Shown here: positions 34,306 through 47,306 of the stretch, piece by piece | Position numbering within the stretch: position 1 is the first letter of the stretch | How the letters are laid out: every line of letters begins with the position of its first letter | NCBI GenBank assembly: GCA_007258455.2 | Contig: VDFB02000001.1 | Span: forward strand, 18,065,461-18,129,460 | Direction: 5' to 3' | Origin: Sequoia sempervirens | Taxonomy: Eukaryota > Streptophyta > Pinopsida > Cupressales > Cupressaceae | Length of the DNA stretch: 64,000 nucleotides | Notes under the pieces: model-generated | Told to the model about the DNA's origin: nothing | Databases searched by the model: none | The model's input: only the letters and a program-made list of their open reading frames with translations | Position numbers and translations under genes: made by a program

Positions 34306-37041
34306 GCAAGTGAGAGACTTGCTTTATTCAATTTTTATACTAGAAGAATCACATTACAAATAATAAAATTAAAATTATATCTTTCTCATATTTTCTTAAT
34401 CACAAATTTACATTTAACCAATTTATGCACCATACATATATATTTCAATTGATAATTGTGTAAATATAAATTTTATAAACAAATAACTGCCAATAATACT
34501 TCATGCAAAGATGAATTCATACTGAAGAAAAGAGTGACAGTTTCAAACAAATGTTGTAACCATAAGAAGTAAAAGTAACGACATGCAACGACAACAAGAA
34601 ACAGTTACCACAGAACATTCCATGTGCACCATACATATTCGGAATTGTTAAAAGATGATCGCTCAAGACATAGATAAAATCAAGAAAAGAGGGTGAAGAC
34701 TAGCGATAGGATCAGCAAATTAATTGACAGAAATTTCCAAATGATAATAGTTATAAAATTTACCAAACAATAGTTCTTCAAGGTGACACAAGGCGCAATG
34801 TAGAACCTCAACAATTCACAGACAAGTATATACAGTAATAATTATTATCTTTATAATATTTTAAGGGGATCACAGGTATCCATCTGGATAGACCCTTTTA
34901 TACCAATTCATAATATTTATATATTATAAGATTAATATACAACTCCTTGATTCACATCGTCAATATGAAGTGGTGGTACAAGATGAAGGCATGGGGGCGT
35001 AATGAATCCGTGGTGGAAGCATAATATAATATAATCAAACATATTTAATTTCACCGCACCATTTGTAATTAGAAAGAAATCTAAGAGAAATACTCTACCC
35101 TTTTTCACAAGAAGATCAGTAAGAAAAAGAAATTAAAAAAAAATCATATTTATTGGCCGCAAAAAGGAATTACAAAGGAGGAATAAAGAATAGTAAAAAT
35201 TCTGACTGAATTCAAGACATAATTCGTTGGCCAATAGTGAAGAATTATATGAATTACTTAAGATTTAAAAAAAAAATCTAATTAGAACTGAACTAATTTA
35301 TAATCTTTACAAGAAACCAAATATTGAATATATATAGGTATTCAACTTTCAACAGATTAAGAAATAGCAGACCATTTAAGAATATAAAATTATGATACAA
35401 TAATCTATATGATGATAATTATCTTGAAAAAAAACAAAATATCACTGATCACACTAAATAATTTATAAAACTTTTAAACCCTCAAAACTATCAATGCAAA
35501 TTTCTTACAAAAAGTTATTATTCTATTTGACTATAAGTTGGGCCTAAGCTGTATGGTAGAAAGAAACTAGATATGGCATGAATTTAGCAAATAAAGGCAT
35601 AAACTCCAAAGTATGACATAGCGTTCAGTTTATTGTCTAGAATAAAAGCTTAAGGTTAAATTGTTTAATATTTCCCCATTTTTTAGAGTTTTTCTTATCC
35701 TTGTTCTATTTAATTCTATTTGTTTAAATACTTTTCCTAATTGAATCCTATTGCATGTGTAGGTTTGGAACAAAAATTCTTCTTCACAAAACTTACTAAA
35801 GAATTTGAAATAAAACCCAAAGTAGTAAATCTAAAGAAGAAAACCTGGTAAATCTTGAGAATAGAGCTGAAACGAAATTCTAAAGCTTCTACGAATGCTG
35901 CAATGATTCACCAGATTTTGACGAAGTATTCCAAATCAATCCAACTCAAATTATGCTTGTAAACAAAATTTTAAGATAAAAGTTTTCCCGAAACGATTGC
36001 CATGCAAAAATTTCTAAAAACTATTGTCATGAAAAATTCTTCCAGAGTGTTGCCGTGAATGAAAAATAGCAACCCCTAAAACTTTTAATGCATGCAATTT
36101 ACTCTCAATCATAAAACTTAACTGATTGTTCATTATGCAATCAAAAATAGATCAAACAGTTCAACTTATTCTTTTAATATCAAATCGGAGTTTCAACTTC
36201 AAATCAAAGATATGTTGAAAATATCTTTTCTTAAAAATATCTATTTCCCATAAATCTTCTTTGCACAAGTAAATCAGCAATATAAATATTTAATTAAATA
36301 CATTTGCAAAGAAAATAACTTTCACTTTTTAAAAATCAATAACTTAATTAATTTAAATTAATAAATTAAATCACAAACATAATAATAAATATTTATAAAT
36401 ACATTAACAAAAATTTGTTAAACTTAAATATTACTTACCAAACACAGAAACATTACAGATGAAAATGGCACAATAGAAACAAAATGGACAACAAAGAGGG
36501 GTAACGAATAGATACTTGTTCGATAAAGAATGATGGTTCAATAAGGACCTGTCAATACCTCTAGAACAACATAATTTTATTTAATTAGGGTATGCTTAGA
36601 CCTTTCAAGCAGGTGGAACCATTACCCGATACCTATATCTATAGGAAACATCAATGTTAAAACATATATACTTATATTAGAAAAAACACCATGAAGAAGA
36701 ATTACAACGTAGCAGAGTACTCACAAATGAGTAATACTACACTGTCTTCTTCATCGACATAGACGAGAAAAATAAATCATAATCAATCATTTCAATATGA
36801 TAACCACATGAAAACTCATAAGATGATAAACCATATCACATAAGTGTCTATCTCAATAACATCACAGAAACACAATCCAGATGATTAGGATGTCAAAAGT
36901 GTCATCCACGAAGTACAAAACAACATAATGTCAGAGTCATAACTGAAAAAAAACAACATTGTATCCAAAGCAACTGAAAAAATCTATCTATCAAAATGAA
37001 TGCAAAGTAAGACAGAGTGTCACAACTGGAGGGGCACTACA
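32815..37041 (-). repeat. Element D 5' LTR (right copy)
   Basis: 4227 bases, alignable to 26876-31114 over its full length with dispersed differences. TA microsatellite at about 34266-34302 in the matching position. Confidence 0.92.
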
Positions 37042-37046
37042 TAGTG
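37042..37046. other. TSD of element D, right
   Basis: TAGTG, identical to 26871-26875. Confidence 0.9.
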
Positions 37047-38522
37047 AAATGATATTTTGAGTAATACAAACCTACACACACATTGATATTTTTGGGCATT
37101 GCATTGAGGAAATTTTTTTCTCTTATACCTACCCTCAGCTAGACATGGAGGTATATAATATTGGTTTCTAGGTTTTTTTCTGTAAGTAGTTAATTCCACA
37201 GAGGAAGACTAAAATCTTCTTAATGTCCTGTCAGGTGTGAAAGCATATGAATCACTTATTGAAGGCACCATTTTGTATTCATCGAAAAACTGGTTTGTTC
37301 TTTTTTAATGTTTCTTGCATGTGTTTTTTTAGGCTCTAGAGATGTAGCTCGGCTCTTTCCTTTGCACTTGTCATCTATTTTGATGATTGCAATAGATTGT
37401 CCTCATATTTTTTTATGTAGATCTATTTGTAACCTTATATTCTACCAATCAATTTACAAACCAGTCACATATTAAGGAACATTTCACTAACTTGTAGTCA
37501 TCCATTACTTCATATGTTGTAGGTTGTGTCTGTGTGCCAATAAATCATGATGATTGCAAGAACTTTAATCCTACAAGTATACCCAATGTTTCTCAAGTAA
37601 AAGTATTACCTTATTTTATAGTACTTTAAATGGTTAATTGAAGGTGCTTCTTTAGATCTAAGATATTTGAACCTTGGATTAAAATATGGTATTAAATGGG
37701 AAGTATAATGATAAAACTGAGGTCCATTGAACACAAATTACAAACATAATTTACTGGACTATGAATAGTGTTACAATTATAATTATTTCTCCTTTACCTA
37801 CTTCTGCATTAATGAAAAAGATAGCAGATATTGGAAGTTCATTACATGTCTCATGTATGTGTTAGTATTTTAATTTTGTTTGAGTTGTTCAAGAGCTTGA
37901 TTAGGTCAAGAATATGTTCTACAAGCTTTGTTCTCTTGACACTGCTCAGCATTTTCCCTACACATTTTCTCTTCAATCCAGATGTTTCTTAACTCCTTTC
38001 CTTGTTAGCCCTTGGTTTTTCTCAAGTGTAATGATTTTTCTATGCATCTTGCAGTCTGTATGTATGATCATTGATCTCTTATGAAGCATGGATAACCTTT
38101 CATTGAATTGTTGTTGTGATTATACAATTTCCATTATGAGAATAATCATTTAATTTGTATGGAAGTAAGTCTTTTTCATATTATTTGAATTGGTATTGTA
38201 AACTTGACTTTGTAGGATTCTCTAGGGGGGAAAAAAAAAACTATGATGATAGGTAGAGTTGTACAACACCATAAATCATTTTCCATTATCAATATATTGC
38301 TTATAGAATACTTTTTTAAAGTAAAATGGAATGTGCAATGACAATTGGTCTTGAATTCAAATATGAATATAAGTACATTATACACAAGAATATGGTATCT
38401 ACTCTATAATTTAAAGAACCCCAAAATAAGAAAATTAATAGGTTCCATCTGTTTACTTGCTCTTAGACACTTTTTTAATTGGCGAGATCCTTAGAATGTC
38501 TTGTTGATAACCAACAATGTTC
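37047..38522. other. Spacer, no gene recognised
   Basis: AT-rich. Scanned for the next RPN8 exons and other host exons without success. Small frames (for example 38176-38385) lack support. Confidence 0.4.
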
Positions 38523-38888
38523 AAAACTCCTGAAGAGGTCAAATCAGTGTGACATTGGATCTATCTTGCCGATAGAAGTCATCAACAAGACATGGACTAT
38601 TGGAATGATTTTTATATCCTATGCCGATGATTGATCTCTCACCGATGGGTTGGCTTCAATGGTCATCACCAAGATTCTCTGCGATGACATGGTGTAGGTC
38701 TATTTAAAACTCCTGAAGAGGTCAGATCGGTGTGACATTGGATCTGTCTTGCCAACAGAAGTCATTAACAAGACATGGACTATCAAAGTGAGTTTTCTAT
38801 CCTATGCCGATGATTGATCTCTCATTGATGGGTTGGCTTCAGTGGTCATCATCAAGAGTCTCCACGATGGTACATTATAAAGAATATA
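38523..38888. repeat. 183-bp tandem duplication
   Basis: Two units, starting AAAACTCCTGAAGAGGTC at 38523 and 38706, are near-identical over most of 183 bases. They share GTGACATTGGATCT, AACAAGACATGGACTAT and CCGATGATTGATCTCTC. Confidence 0.85.
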
Positions 38889-38899
38889 TTTTAAAAAAA

Positions 38900-39314
38900 A
38901 TTGCATTGTTTCATTGCAATTTCGATGAAGGCCACTGAAAAATCACCAAAAAGTTCCAACGAAGTTGCTAGAGCTGCAACAAAGGCTTTGTCGTAACTCC
39001 TTGTCCATTTCGTTGAAATGGCGATGAACTTCTGGTGTTGTTTCGATGCTTCGGAAGAGCCATTGCAATTGCATTTTGGTTGTAATTCGTCAGTGGATAC
39101 ATGAATTTTTCATCAATATTCCAATGAACATCTGAGTCATTTTATGATGCCAACAAGCGACGAATTTGTGCCGTTATTTCGATGTTTAATTCTTCATTAG
39201 AATTTTGACGAAAAAATGGTGACAATTTTTTTCGTCAATTCGTCGATTGTCTGACAAATGTTTGTCAAGTGAATGAAAAACGTTTGTCAGAAAATAGAGT
39301 CAAATTCAGTAGTG
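38900..39314. mobile_element. Possible terminus of a CACTA (En/Spm) DNA transposon
   Basis: A cluster of TTTCGATGAA, TTCGTCA, TTCGTCGA and paired TTTGTCA words ends at AATTCAGTAGTG, whose reverse complement begins CACTACTG. CACTA elements end in CACTA with dense subterminal repeats of this kind. I could not find the partner end or a 3-bp TSD, so this is weak. Confidence 0.3.
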
Positions 39315-41529
39315 TCACTCTCCACTTCCTCCATGTCTCCATCAACATATCTTCCATTGGCTACACCAACAATGCCAGTGCTCACTCTATCACTCCTGGA
39401 GGTCTTCACTCACCACATGAAAAATATCACAATGGATTTGCCGGAGGTATTAATGAACCTAGCCATACAAGCTTCTTTGGAATAATTTGTCGCAAAACTC
39501 CCCAAAAATCCTCAAATTGAGCCACCAAAAATGAAAGAAACGATGCAAATATCATAAGAATTGGAGCAGTAAGAAAGAGACGTAACAAAAGAAATGGAAG
39601 AGGAGGGATAGGACTACCATGAGCACCTCAAGTACTAGCGCCTAGTAATTAATAAAGTAATGTGTGAGGGAGAGAAGGAAGAGACATAGTCATCTAAGGA
39701 AGACACTGAAGAGCTAGGTACCAAATATATTGTGGAAAATTTTGACTTGGGCCTTGAGGAGGAGTTGGATCAATAGCTCAAGAATGTTGGAGAAGAAGTG
39801 GAGAAGTAACCTTCTGATGAGGAGAAAAACATAGAAGAGGAAATCGAGGACATTAGGCCTCTATCTGGGGAACAAAATAAGAGTCTCAAGCATGATAAGT
39901 GGAAGCCTTTGTAAAAGGAGTAAGAAGAAGGCATCAAGCACGATGAAGAGGTTCCATCTTGGCATGAAGAAAAAGAAAATAAAGAAGTTAAACCTAAGCA
40001 AGAGACTAAATACCAAAAGAGCCTAGAAGTAGAACACCATGGAGAACACGAGCATGACCAAGAAGAAGAAGAGAAAGCCATCAAAGGGGAGGATAGCCAC
40101 AAGGAACATGTAGTTGTTGAGTTCTCGGAAAGGAAACTATATTCATCTAGGATTCTGATGAGGAAGGAGAAAATGTGGAACATGAGGCTTCAGCCAACAA
40201 AGAAATTGAAATCAAACATTCTCATGAAGAAGAAGGTGATCATGAATCACCAAAAGGAGAATCTCAGATGCTAGAATGGCTAGAAAAATAATTGGAGAAG
40301 AAAACCCCAACCCTAAAGGATCAAAGGGAAAGGTTGGAGGCAATCTTGGCTCGAGCCCAAAAAAAATGAAGAAAGAGAAAAAGCCAAATGTCATATCTCA
40401 ACTAACAATGGATGTATCTAGATCTAGAATTGTGCAAATAGCCACTCCAGATGTGGGAGAAGAAGGGGTAAGCTACACTGTCTCCACCCTCAATTTGTGA
40501 ACAATGACAAGGGAACAATAGATTGACCATATCCAAGCATCCGTTGACACCATTGTGCACCAAATGCATGAAGATAATATTTCGAAGGAGGAGTTGAAGG
40601 AACAGGTGGTTGGCTTAACAATATACATCCAACAATGGTCATTAGTCGAAGAGATCCCTACCACATCCTCAACATCCCCAAAACTGCTATCCAAGGACCA
40701 CATTGAGTAGTTGGAGAAAAGAAAGAATTAGACAGAGGCCACAAAGGATTGGTTTTGGAAAGTCCTCTACAATGGAAATATGGGAATATTCCACGCTGTT
40801 AGGATAGCCAACAAGTTCCTAGAGGTGCAAAATATACTCGAGGGAATAAAGAATTTTTGCACTAACTTCCCTAAGTTGTATAGGATTATGTATCCCAAGC
40901 TTGAGGCCATTCTCAATATACCTGAAAAATCTTGGGAAAAGGAGTTTTCTCTAGTAAGAGGTGACCATTGGCTCATAGGGACATGGAAGCTAGGCTTAGA
41001 TCATAGAAAGGAAGTGTTGGAACGAGTGCTCCATGAAGTGGAGCTAGATATTGACTAGGTCAAGGAAATTAGGATAGACTGTGGAGAATATCTAACATTG
41101 ATTACATATCTTGATGTGCCTGCCAGTGAGCTGGACCTAGAGAAATTGAAGCCATACTTCCACAAGAAAATGGAGAATGAGACCGTGGATGCACTGATGG
41201 TGGATTTCATTGGATTTTCTACATGAGCCTTCGCTCAATCTGAGAAAGTTGTAAAGAACACGTAGAAATGTGACAAAGAATGGGATGAAATTACAAACAA
41301 ATCAAGGAAATTAAATTTCCAAGTGATCTAGTTGGATATATTGGAGTGGAACAAGCTCCAAGCATTGATTATAAATTTTGTGGAATACACCACCATCAAT
41401 AAAAGTGAAGGAAATTCTGTAATTGTAATATATTTGGGGGTAGGTGAAACCCTAATTTTTAGTGAATCTTGGCCACACAATGGGATTGAATCTTGGCCAT
41501 TCATTTTGGTTTATGGACATTATAAATAG
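39315..41529 (+). pseudogene. Protein C: unrecognised Glu/Lys-rich, gag-like pseudogene
   Basis: The plus-strand coding trace has several stops and frame changes. It begins with a Ser/Thr/Pro-rich stretch (STSSMSPSTYLPLATPTMPV) near 39320 and passes through a very acidic, lysine-rich region (39660-40270). After a basic block (GSKGKVGGNLGSSPKKMKKE) comes a helical domain with WFWKVLYNGNMGIFHAVRIA and FCTNFPKLYRIMYPKLEAIL (about 40745-40915). The tail (41332-41529) ends just before a TATA box. I do not recognise the family. Position and composition resemble the single large protein of a non-autonomous LTR element, but no LTR pair was found. Confidence 0.45.
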
Positions 41530-41530
41530 G
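41521..41530 (+). promoter_or_regulatory. TATA box (TATAAATAGG)
   Basis: A good plant TATA box immediately after the end of protein C's reading frame, as in LTR promoters. A possible polypurine tract, TTTGGGGGTAGG, followed by TGAAACCC, lies near 41429-41448. Confidence 0.45.
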
Positions 41531-44500
41531 GGATATCCTCTCATTTTCAAGAGAGTTGAGTTGTTGTAATGACATGATGCTGGAATTTTAATAGAAAATC
41601 ATTGAACTTGGTGGATTCTTGAGTTCCTTTGCATGTTTCATGATTCTTCTTCTCTTAGTGAATTTGAGTAGATTTACTTTGTTGTTCTGTATGTTTTAGC
41701 TTTCTTTAGTAGATTATTTATTGTTGTGCATTGATATTGAAGAATTTTGTTGTGTGTTGGAAACCTTCCTTGTCCATACTTTTTGTTGTTTATTGATGAT
41801 AAATAGCTGTGTAAAGTTAGTCTGGGCAGAAATTCAAATTTGTATACTAAATTTCTATCTTTGCTTCATGCTTATGGTGAATGAATGGTTTAATATCTAT
41901 AGTCCTTAGAAGCTTGCACTAATTTCATGAGACTGTGAAGTAATCTACTTAAGTGGAATTTAGTTTTAGGAAGGTTGTTTGTAGTAGGGTTCTCCATTAT
42001 CACTGTTCATTGCTAGTTTTAGGTCTAGGAACTCTCTCTCTTCCTTGACCTTTTTCCTTTTTTTTTTAGAAGTGACTTTGAACAAGGTTCATTGCACATT
42101 GTAAAGCCAAATCTGAAGCTAAAATAAGAGTTTTAGATTACAGTTTGAACCTACAATAATTGTGCAATTACTTTCCCATCTTAAGAACTCCATTGGAAGA
42201 ACCAATTCTATTCCAACTTAACTTGTGTAAGTTTTCCCTATGATTACCAATAAGATCACATTAAAACAACTGAGATATTCCAAGAAACTCATGACCTGAC
42301 ACACGAGAGACCTTGGGGTAGTTTTCAACAACTTGTTGTTGGAGATTTCCTTTCAAGAAAGGTAGTGCTCTTACGTACTTCTTATGTTGAGAAGGTGCAA
42401 AAACACCCATCAACACAATCCATGTTGAGATAAAGTCTTCATAATATTAGCTTTGAGTATCCACAGTCAACATGAAGACAAAAAATGAACATACACAAAG
42501 AGCGCAAGAAGACCACCAAAACAATTTCATCATCACTACCAAAATTAAAACCCAAACACCATTTTCATTACCAATAACTAGAACAAGCACTAGCACCAGA
42601 GCCACAATAGACCCACCCACTTTGTGTTTTTTTTGAAGGAAGAGGAGAAACCATCACCCCTTCTTCATCTTTATCTATAACAGCCATTGAGTAATCATGC
42701 CAACTCAGAGTCTTTACAGAAACTAGGGCATTTGAAATGACATCCTCTCTTGGGGCTTCCAATTGATTCACGATCATGAGATGTCATTGGTATCCTGAAT
42801 CTATCTCACTCTCGCTATTTGAGGAGCTATCAGTAATGACAAATGGAAAAATTTTCCTTCCAAGAGAAGCTTGACCATACCTTATTTTTCTTCGCATTCC
42901 TTATACAAACCCTCCAGGCTCCTTACCTTTGGCCTTTGTTATTTCTATAGTGATGACTCGATTTCTCAATGTATGGCTATTTCTAATAGCAATTAGTGTA
43001 GAATTATGACCACAAACCTTCTCCTTTCCTTCCTCCTTTAGATTTGCAGTAGCTACGGGTATGTTTTGTTTGCATTATGGAACATCACTATGAAACTTCT
43101 GCACATTGAACCTTGGGGACATCCACAATGATAACGCATAACTAGTTGGCTTGTTCATCTTCTCCATAAATGTAGCTTCACAAAAAAAGAGTACACCTCT
43201 AGAATTAAAAATTTCACACTCTCAATTGCAATGGTGAAAACTTAAGCCATCAACCTTAATTTAATGGGAAAATTAGGCATCCTAATCATCAATGCTTGAT
43301 GAAAGTCACACAAGCAAGTAAGCGATCAACCACTAGGATCCACATCTCCATCGTTAAATAACCAGGTACATGAAAATTTATGTATCATTCTCAATGATGG
43401 CATGGAATTAATTCCTCACAACCACCAAGATCAAATTGATCACTCCTAAAGAGCACACACCATTAATGCATACTCCTCGCAGCAAAAACATGGCTATCAC
43501 ATTCCTATTTCTGATTTTTGAATATTGGTCGTTGATCTCCAGATGAGATGGAGAATCAAATAGCTCAGATTAAGTCTGATCAGGTTTGAAATCTTGAAAC
43601 CATAGCCTACCAATTTTTTGTCAATAAAAACTTGATGAATGAGAGCCACATCATTCCATCCATGGGATCTACCACACTTTCCATAGCAATTGAGAATTTT
43701 CATGCATCCTTTGATCATGTACCTCCCAAGCTTCTAGAAGGCATTTATAAAATGTCACGAGGTGTGTGATGAATAGTTAAGATTCAACTCCCCCACTACA
43801 TAATAATCATTGATCTCTAAATCATCAATCATTAGGCACTCAAACATGGATCAATTCCCACCATGGCAAGGAAATGCATCAATCCATCGCTCACCTCACA
43901 AAACTTCTAGCAGCTATTCTTTAATGCGTGCATGGTGTGTGATCAACTACCAATATCTAGTCTTCAAATCTAACAGGTGGGATTTCTACACATGCCATAA
44001 TTTAGTCTTAAATTGAGGCCATGACTAGGCCAACAACAATTAGACCCTTGAGAAAATGACTTCAACTTAAGTCTTTTAGAGGTGAAATATTTCACCAAAC
44101 TTTATAGGTATTTGACAGAGGATAATGTGTTGGTGATCATCTTTCTTAGACAAAGGGGCCGATAAATATATGCTTTTAAAAGGCTCGAGTGATAACTTAG
44201 GTGATCGGTGATTGGATAAAATAGGTCAATGCAAAATTAAAACACCAAAGGGTTTTAGATAAACATGTAATGTAAAGGTTTCTAGGTCACACCCTTAATC
44301 CATCCTTAGGCACAAAGGTTAATAGTCATGATTCAATTCATGATTTTCTCATAATTTTACAAGGATTTTAGAAACTCTATCAGTGGCTCATGCTCAGGGA
44401 TGTATACCCCCTATGAGCATAGTGAGAATCCAAATCTCAGGTTGAAGCAGACTAGGGAAGAAGCATGAAAAACCCAAGAGCTTTCCCAGACAAGGCAAGC

Positions 44501-44600
44501 AGACACAACCAAAAGAAAACACAGCACACCAAACCTATATACACTATTTACAAAATTATACAATGGAATTTATCCTCTCAAAATCCCCTTTCATTCAATT
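41531..44600. other. Unassigned stretch with two weak minus-strand frames
   Basis: Frames at 42777-42568 and 43718-43497 (KGCMKILNCYGKCGRSHGWN and beyond) are open for 60-75 codons but match nothing I know. They might be decayed ORF1 of a non-LTR element, with low confidence. The rest is AT-rich with no recognised structure. Confidence 0.25.
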
Positions 44601-45954
44601 GGATTCAATCCTCAAATTGGAGGTACATGGCCTCCAAGAACTTAGGACTAATTCTTTCCTCCATCAAAAACTTTGTCCCGTTTTGCTTGCAATGGATCAA
44701 CATGGGTATTAAGCATTTCCAAACAATCAACTTTAGTGTGAGTGGTATCACCCATCCCACATATTGTAAAAATGTCATGTTCACCAACTTGTTCCACTAC
44801 AGGCTTATGCAATTTAGTTGGAAAAATAAAACATTCATATTCCATTTGATCATGAATTTTAACATCACACTCAATTTGCACGTCAAATTGGAATCCTTCA
44901 TAGACACTTTGTTGCATGTTGGGCCAACAATGTTTTGAAATGTTAGGGAGAAAGGATACACAATTAGGAACACCTTCACCCTACTTTACATGAGTTTTAT
45001 TCTTATTAGATGAAAACAAATCCATAATAAGGGCTAGAATATGAGGGGAATCTTCAAAGAATTCAAGTACAAATTCATATTGATTAACATCATACTCCAT
45101 GTTATCTACACCCCTAAGTTGCTCTTCACATGGATTAAACAATCTTGCAATATCAACACAATTTGAAGATTCATCGAATCATTTCTCCTCCTCAACATGC
45201 AACAATGCTACTTCAGGACCAATGTACCCATCTGAGTGCACAACTTGATCATTCAAGAATAGGCCCCTTCCTTCATCCATGTATATGTCATGTCTATTAT
45301 CATGTATGGCTGACAGTTCAACCATTGTTTCAAACACACAACTAGGTACCATAGGAAAATGGGTATGTTCATCTACATCTCCCTCAATACTAGCACTATA
45401 TTTAGGATTGTCACCATGGACAATGACATCCTTATCCTCAAACTCTTCACCCTACACTAGTAAGGATCGTCATTTATCATCTCACATAATGTTAAGGGTT
45501 CATCATATTGGATATTATTCCACTTCATTGTTGTCACACATACCCCTGCCTTCTCAGTATGAGAATCCCAATCCTAGAATCATCAAAGCATTAAAATTCA
45601 TTGTAATCGCTTCAAGAGGAAAGAGAAATATTCTCAACATCATCTTCATCATTTTTATTCAAGATTATTGATCCACACTAAAAAAAAATCTCACTCCCAA
45701 GCAAGTGTGCCCTCTCAACGCTATCAACATATCCTCTACTTGAAGCAAGAGATTCTAACTCTACTTCATAAGAATAATTATAATCAACAGAGGATCAACC
45801 AAGTTCCATTCCATCACCTTGGTCACTAATTTTTGCATCATTTTCACTGATCAAATCATGATGTGGGACCTCCCCTTGCACCCCTTTTATTTTCTCACAA
45901 TCTAAGACATCCCAAGGAAAAAAATAATGCACCATTTCCTTGTCCTCATACTGT
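44600..45954 (-). pseudogene. Element G, distal coding fragment
   Basis: The minus-strand reading resumes after the element E insertion with an acidic stretch (QYEDKEMVHYFFPWDVLDCE), continuing the acidic run that ends at 53191. It then fragments. Further open blocks lie at 44979-44797 and 44917-44648 (MQQSVYEGFQFDVQIECDVK). No protease or polymerase motif is visible. The link to the gag fragments at 53191-53686 and 58729-59509 rests on both TSDs and compatible reading across them. Confidence 0.5.
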
Positions 45955-45959
45955 GTATC
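45955..45959. other. TSD of element E, left
   Basis: GTATC, identical to 53191-53195. Confidence 0.9.
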
Positions 45960-47060
45960 TGTTGGAAACAAGCAACACTTAGAGAGGGGGTGAATCATTG
46001 TTCTACAAAAATTAACTTTTTTATTCTGATCATTAACCTACTTTAAGCATTCAACCAAAAGAAATATGAAAAAATAGAAAGAAAATAACCACAACACCAT
46101 AACACAAGGATTTTTATGTGGAAACCCTGTTAGGGGAAAAACCACCGTGGATGGCCAATCCACAATATAATTTGAGTATACTCAAAAAGAGTTTTACAAA
46201 ATGGGAATGCACTTGCATTTAGGCACACTGCCTAGATCTCACTACTCAAAATAGGAAGGCACAGTACCTTACATAGATTTTTATTAGATCCAAGAGAATG
46301 AACTAAAAGAATATCATCTACAAATGCTTGATTATAGTTCTAGTTAGGCATAGTAGTCGATCTTCTATCCTTTTGTCTAATATTGTACTTCTACTCTACT
46401 TTGCTCTGACTCACACCACAAAATCATGCACAAATGAAACTGTGCATAAAATCACTCTAACACTCTTCTAATATTCACAATACACATTAACACACCATGC
46501 ACACATATCAACATGATATAATAGACCATACATATATATCCATGACTAACAATTTAATCACAACAAGTTGGCTTCAATAAAACTTAAAAATATTAGCAAC
46601 TATTAGCTAAAATATTAAGAATTATCTAATGCGCATCCACAAAAGTTGATAAAAAATTAGCTTAAAACCAAAACATAATGATCAAACAAAACAATATTCG
46701 AATAAAAATTTCTTGAATATCTGCAACACATTTTATCAACTAAGTTGGCCCCAAAATGCTAATAAACAAAAAAGTATCAACCAGATCACCAAACTTACAC
46801 ATGACTTGGTACAAGGCTCTAGATATTTAGATAACACAAGAAATACATTGATGAACCTTTTGTGAGATCGACAATTCAAAATAACAACTGGAAATATGCA
46901 AGTGAATCAATGATCACCAAACTGTCGGATGCTCTATTCTTCCTGACTATGCTCAATTTTCCTACCAGTGGGAGCAAATGATGTCACACTGATCCAATTA
47001 CCAACTAGGATTTCCATTGATGACAACACCAAAGCATAATTGCAGTGTCTCTTTCCAACA
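45960..47060 (-). repeat. Element E 3' LTR
   Basis: 1101 bases, TGTTGGAAACAAGCAAC... to ...CTTTCCAACA on the plus strand. Pairs with 52088-53190 line by line. Confidence 0.92.
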
Positions 47061-47076
47061 GTCTCCCCCTTTGGCA
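47061..47076 (-). promoter_or_regulatory. Element E polypurine tract
   Basis: The minus strand reads GCCAAAGGGGGAGAC against the 3' LTR. A second near-copy of the same neighbourhood occurs at 47227-47250. Confidence 0.75.
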
Positions 47077-47306
47077 TTGATGGAAACACTTAGTGAAAAA
47101 TGACTAAGTGTAAGATCAAAACCAACATGAAGTACACTACCACTTCAAAACTTCAAAAAATAAACTTCAATATTAGCTCAGAAAAGAAACTTCCCCTAAG
47201 ATAAATAAAAAATTTTCACTGTGCACTTCTCCCCCTTTGACATCAATGGAAAAAATTAGGGAAACCGAAACAAAATTCCAAAACTGTATAGGAATTAACT
47301 TATAAC

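Larger units (their letters stand above)
26876..37041 (-). mobile_element. Element D: LTR retrotransposon with 4.2-kb LTRs and gag only
   Basis: Two long direct repeats (26876-31114 and 32815-37041) flank 1700 bases, and a perfect 5-bp TSD (TAGTG) bounds the whole. The primer site next to the right LTR and polypurine tract next to the left one give minus orientation, as does the gag reading. LTR ends on the minus strand are TGTAGTGCCC...GGCATTACA, common in plant Ty3/gypsy elements. There is no protease, reverse transcriptase or integrase. The layout fits the known class of non-autonomous terminal-repeat elements keeping only gag (TR-GAG). The LTRs differ by scattered substitutions and short indels, so the insertion is not recent. 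Confidence 0.93.

Noticed and set aside
39770..40183. Minus-strand 137-codon Ser/Cys/Phe-rich frame
   Set aside because: Antisense of the acidic/lysine-rich region of protein C.
44465..44938. Plus-strand 157-codon frame
   Set aside because: Overlaps two minus-strand frames fitting element G; composition is not gene-like and nothing recognisable is encoded.
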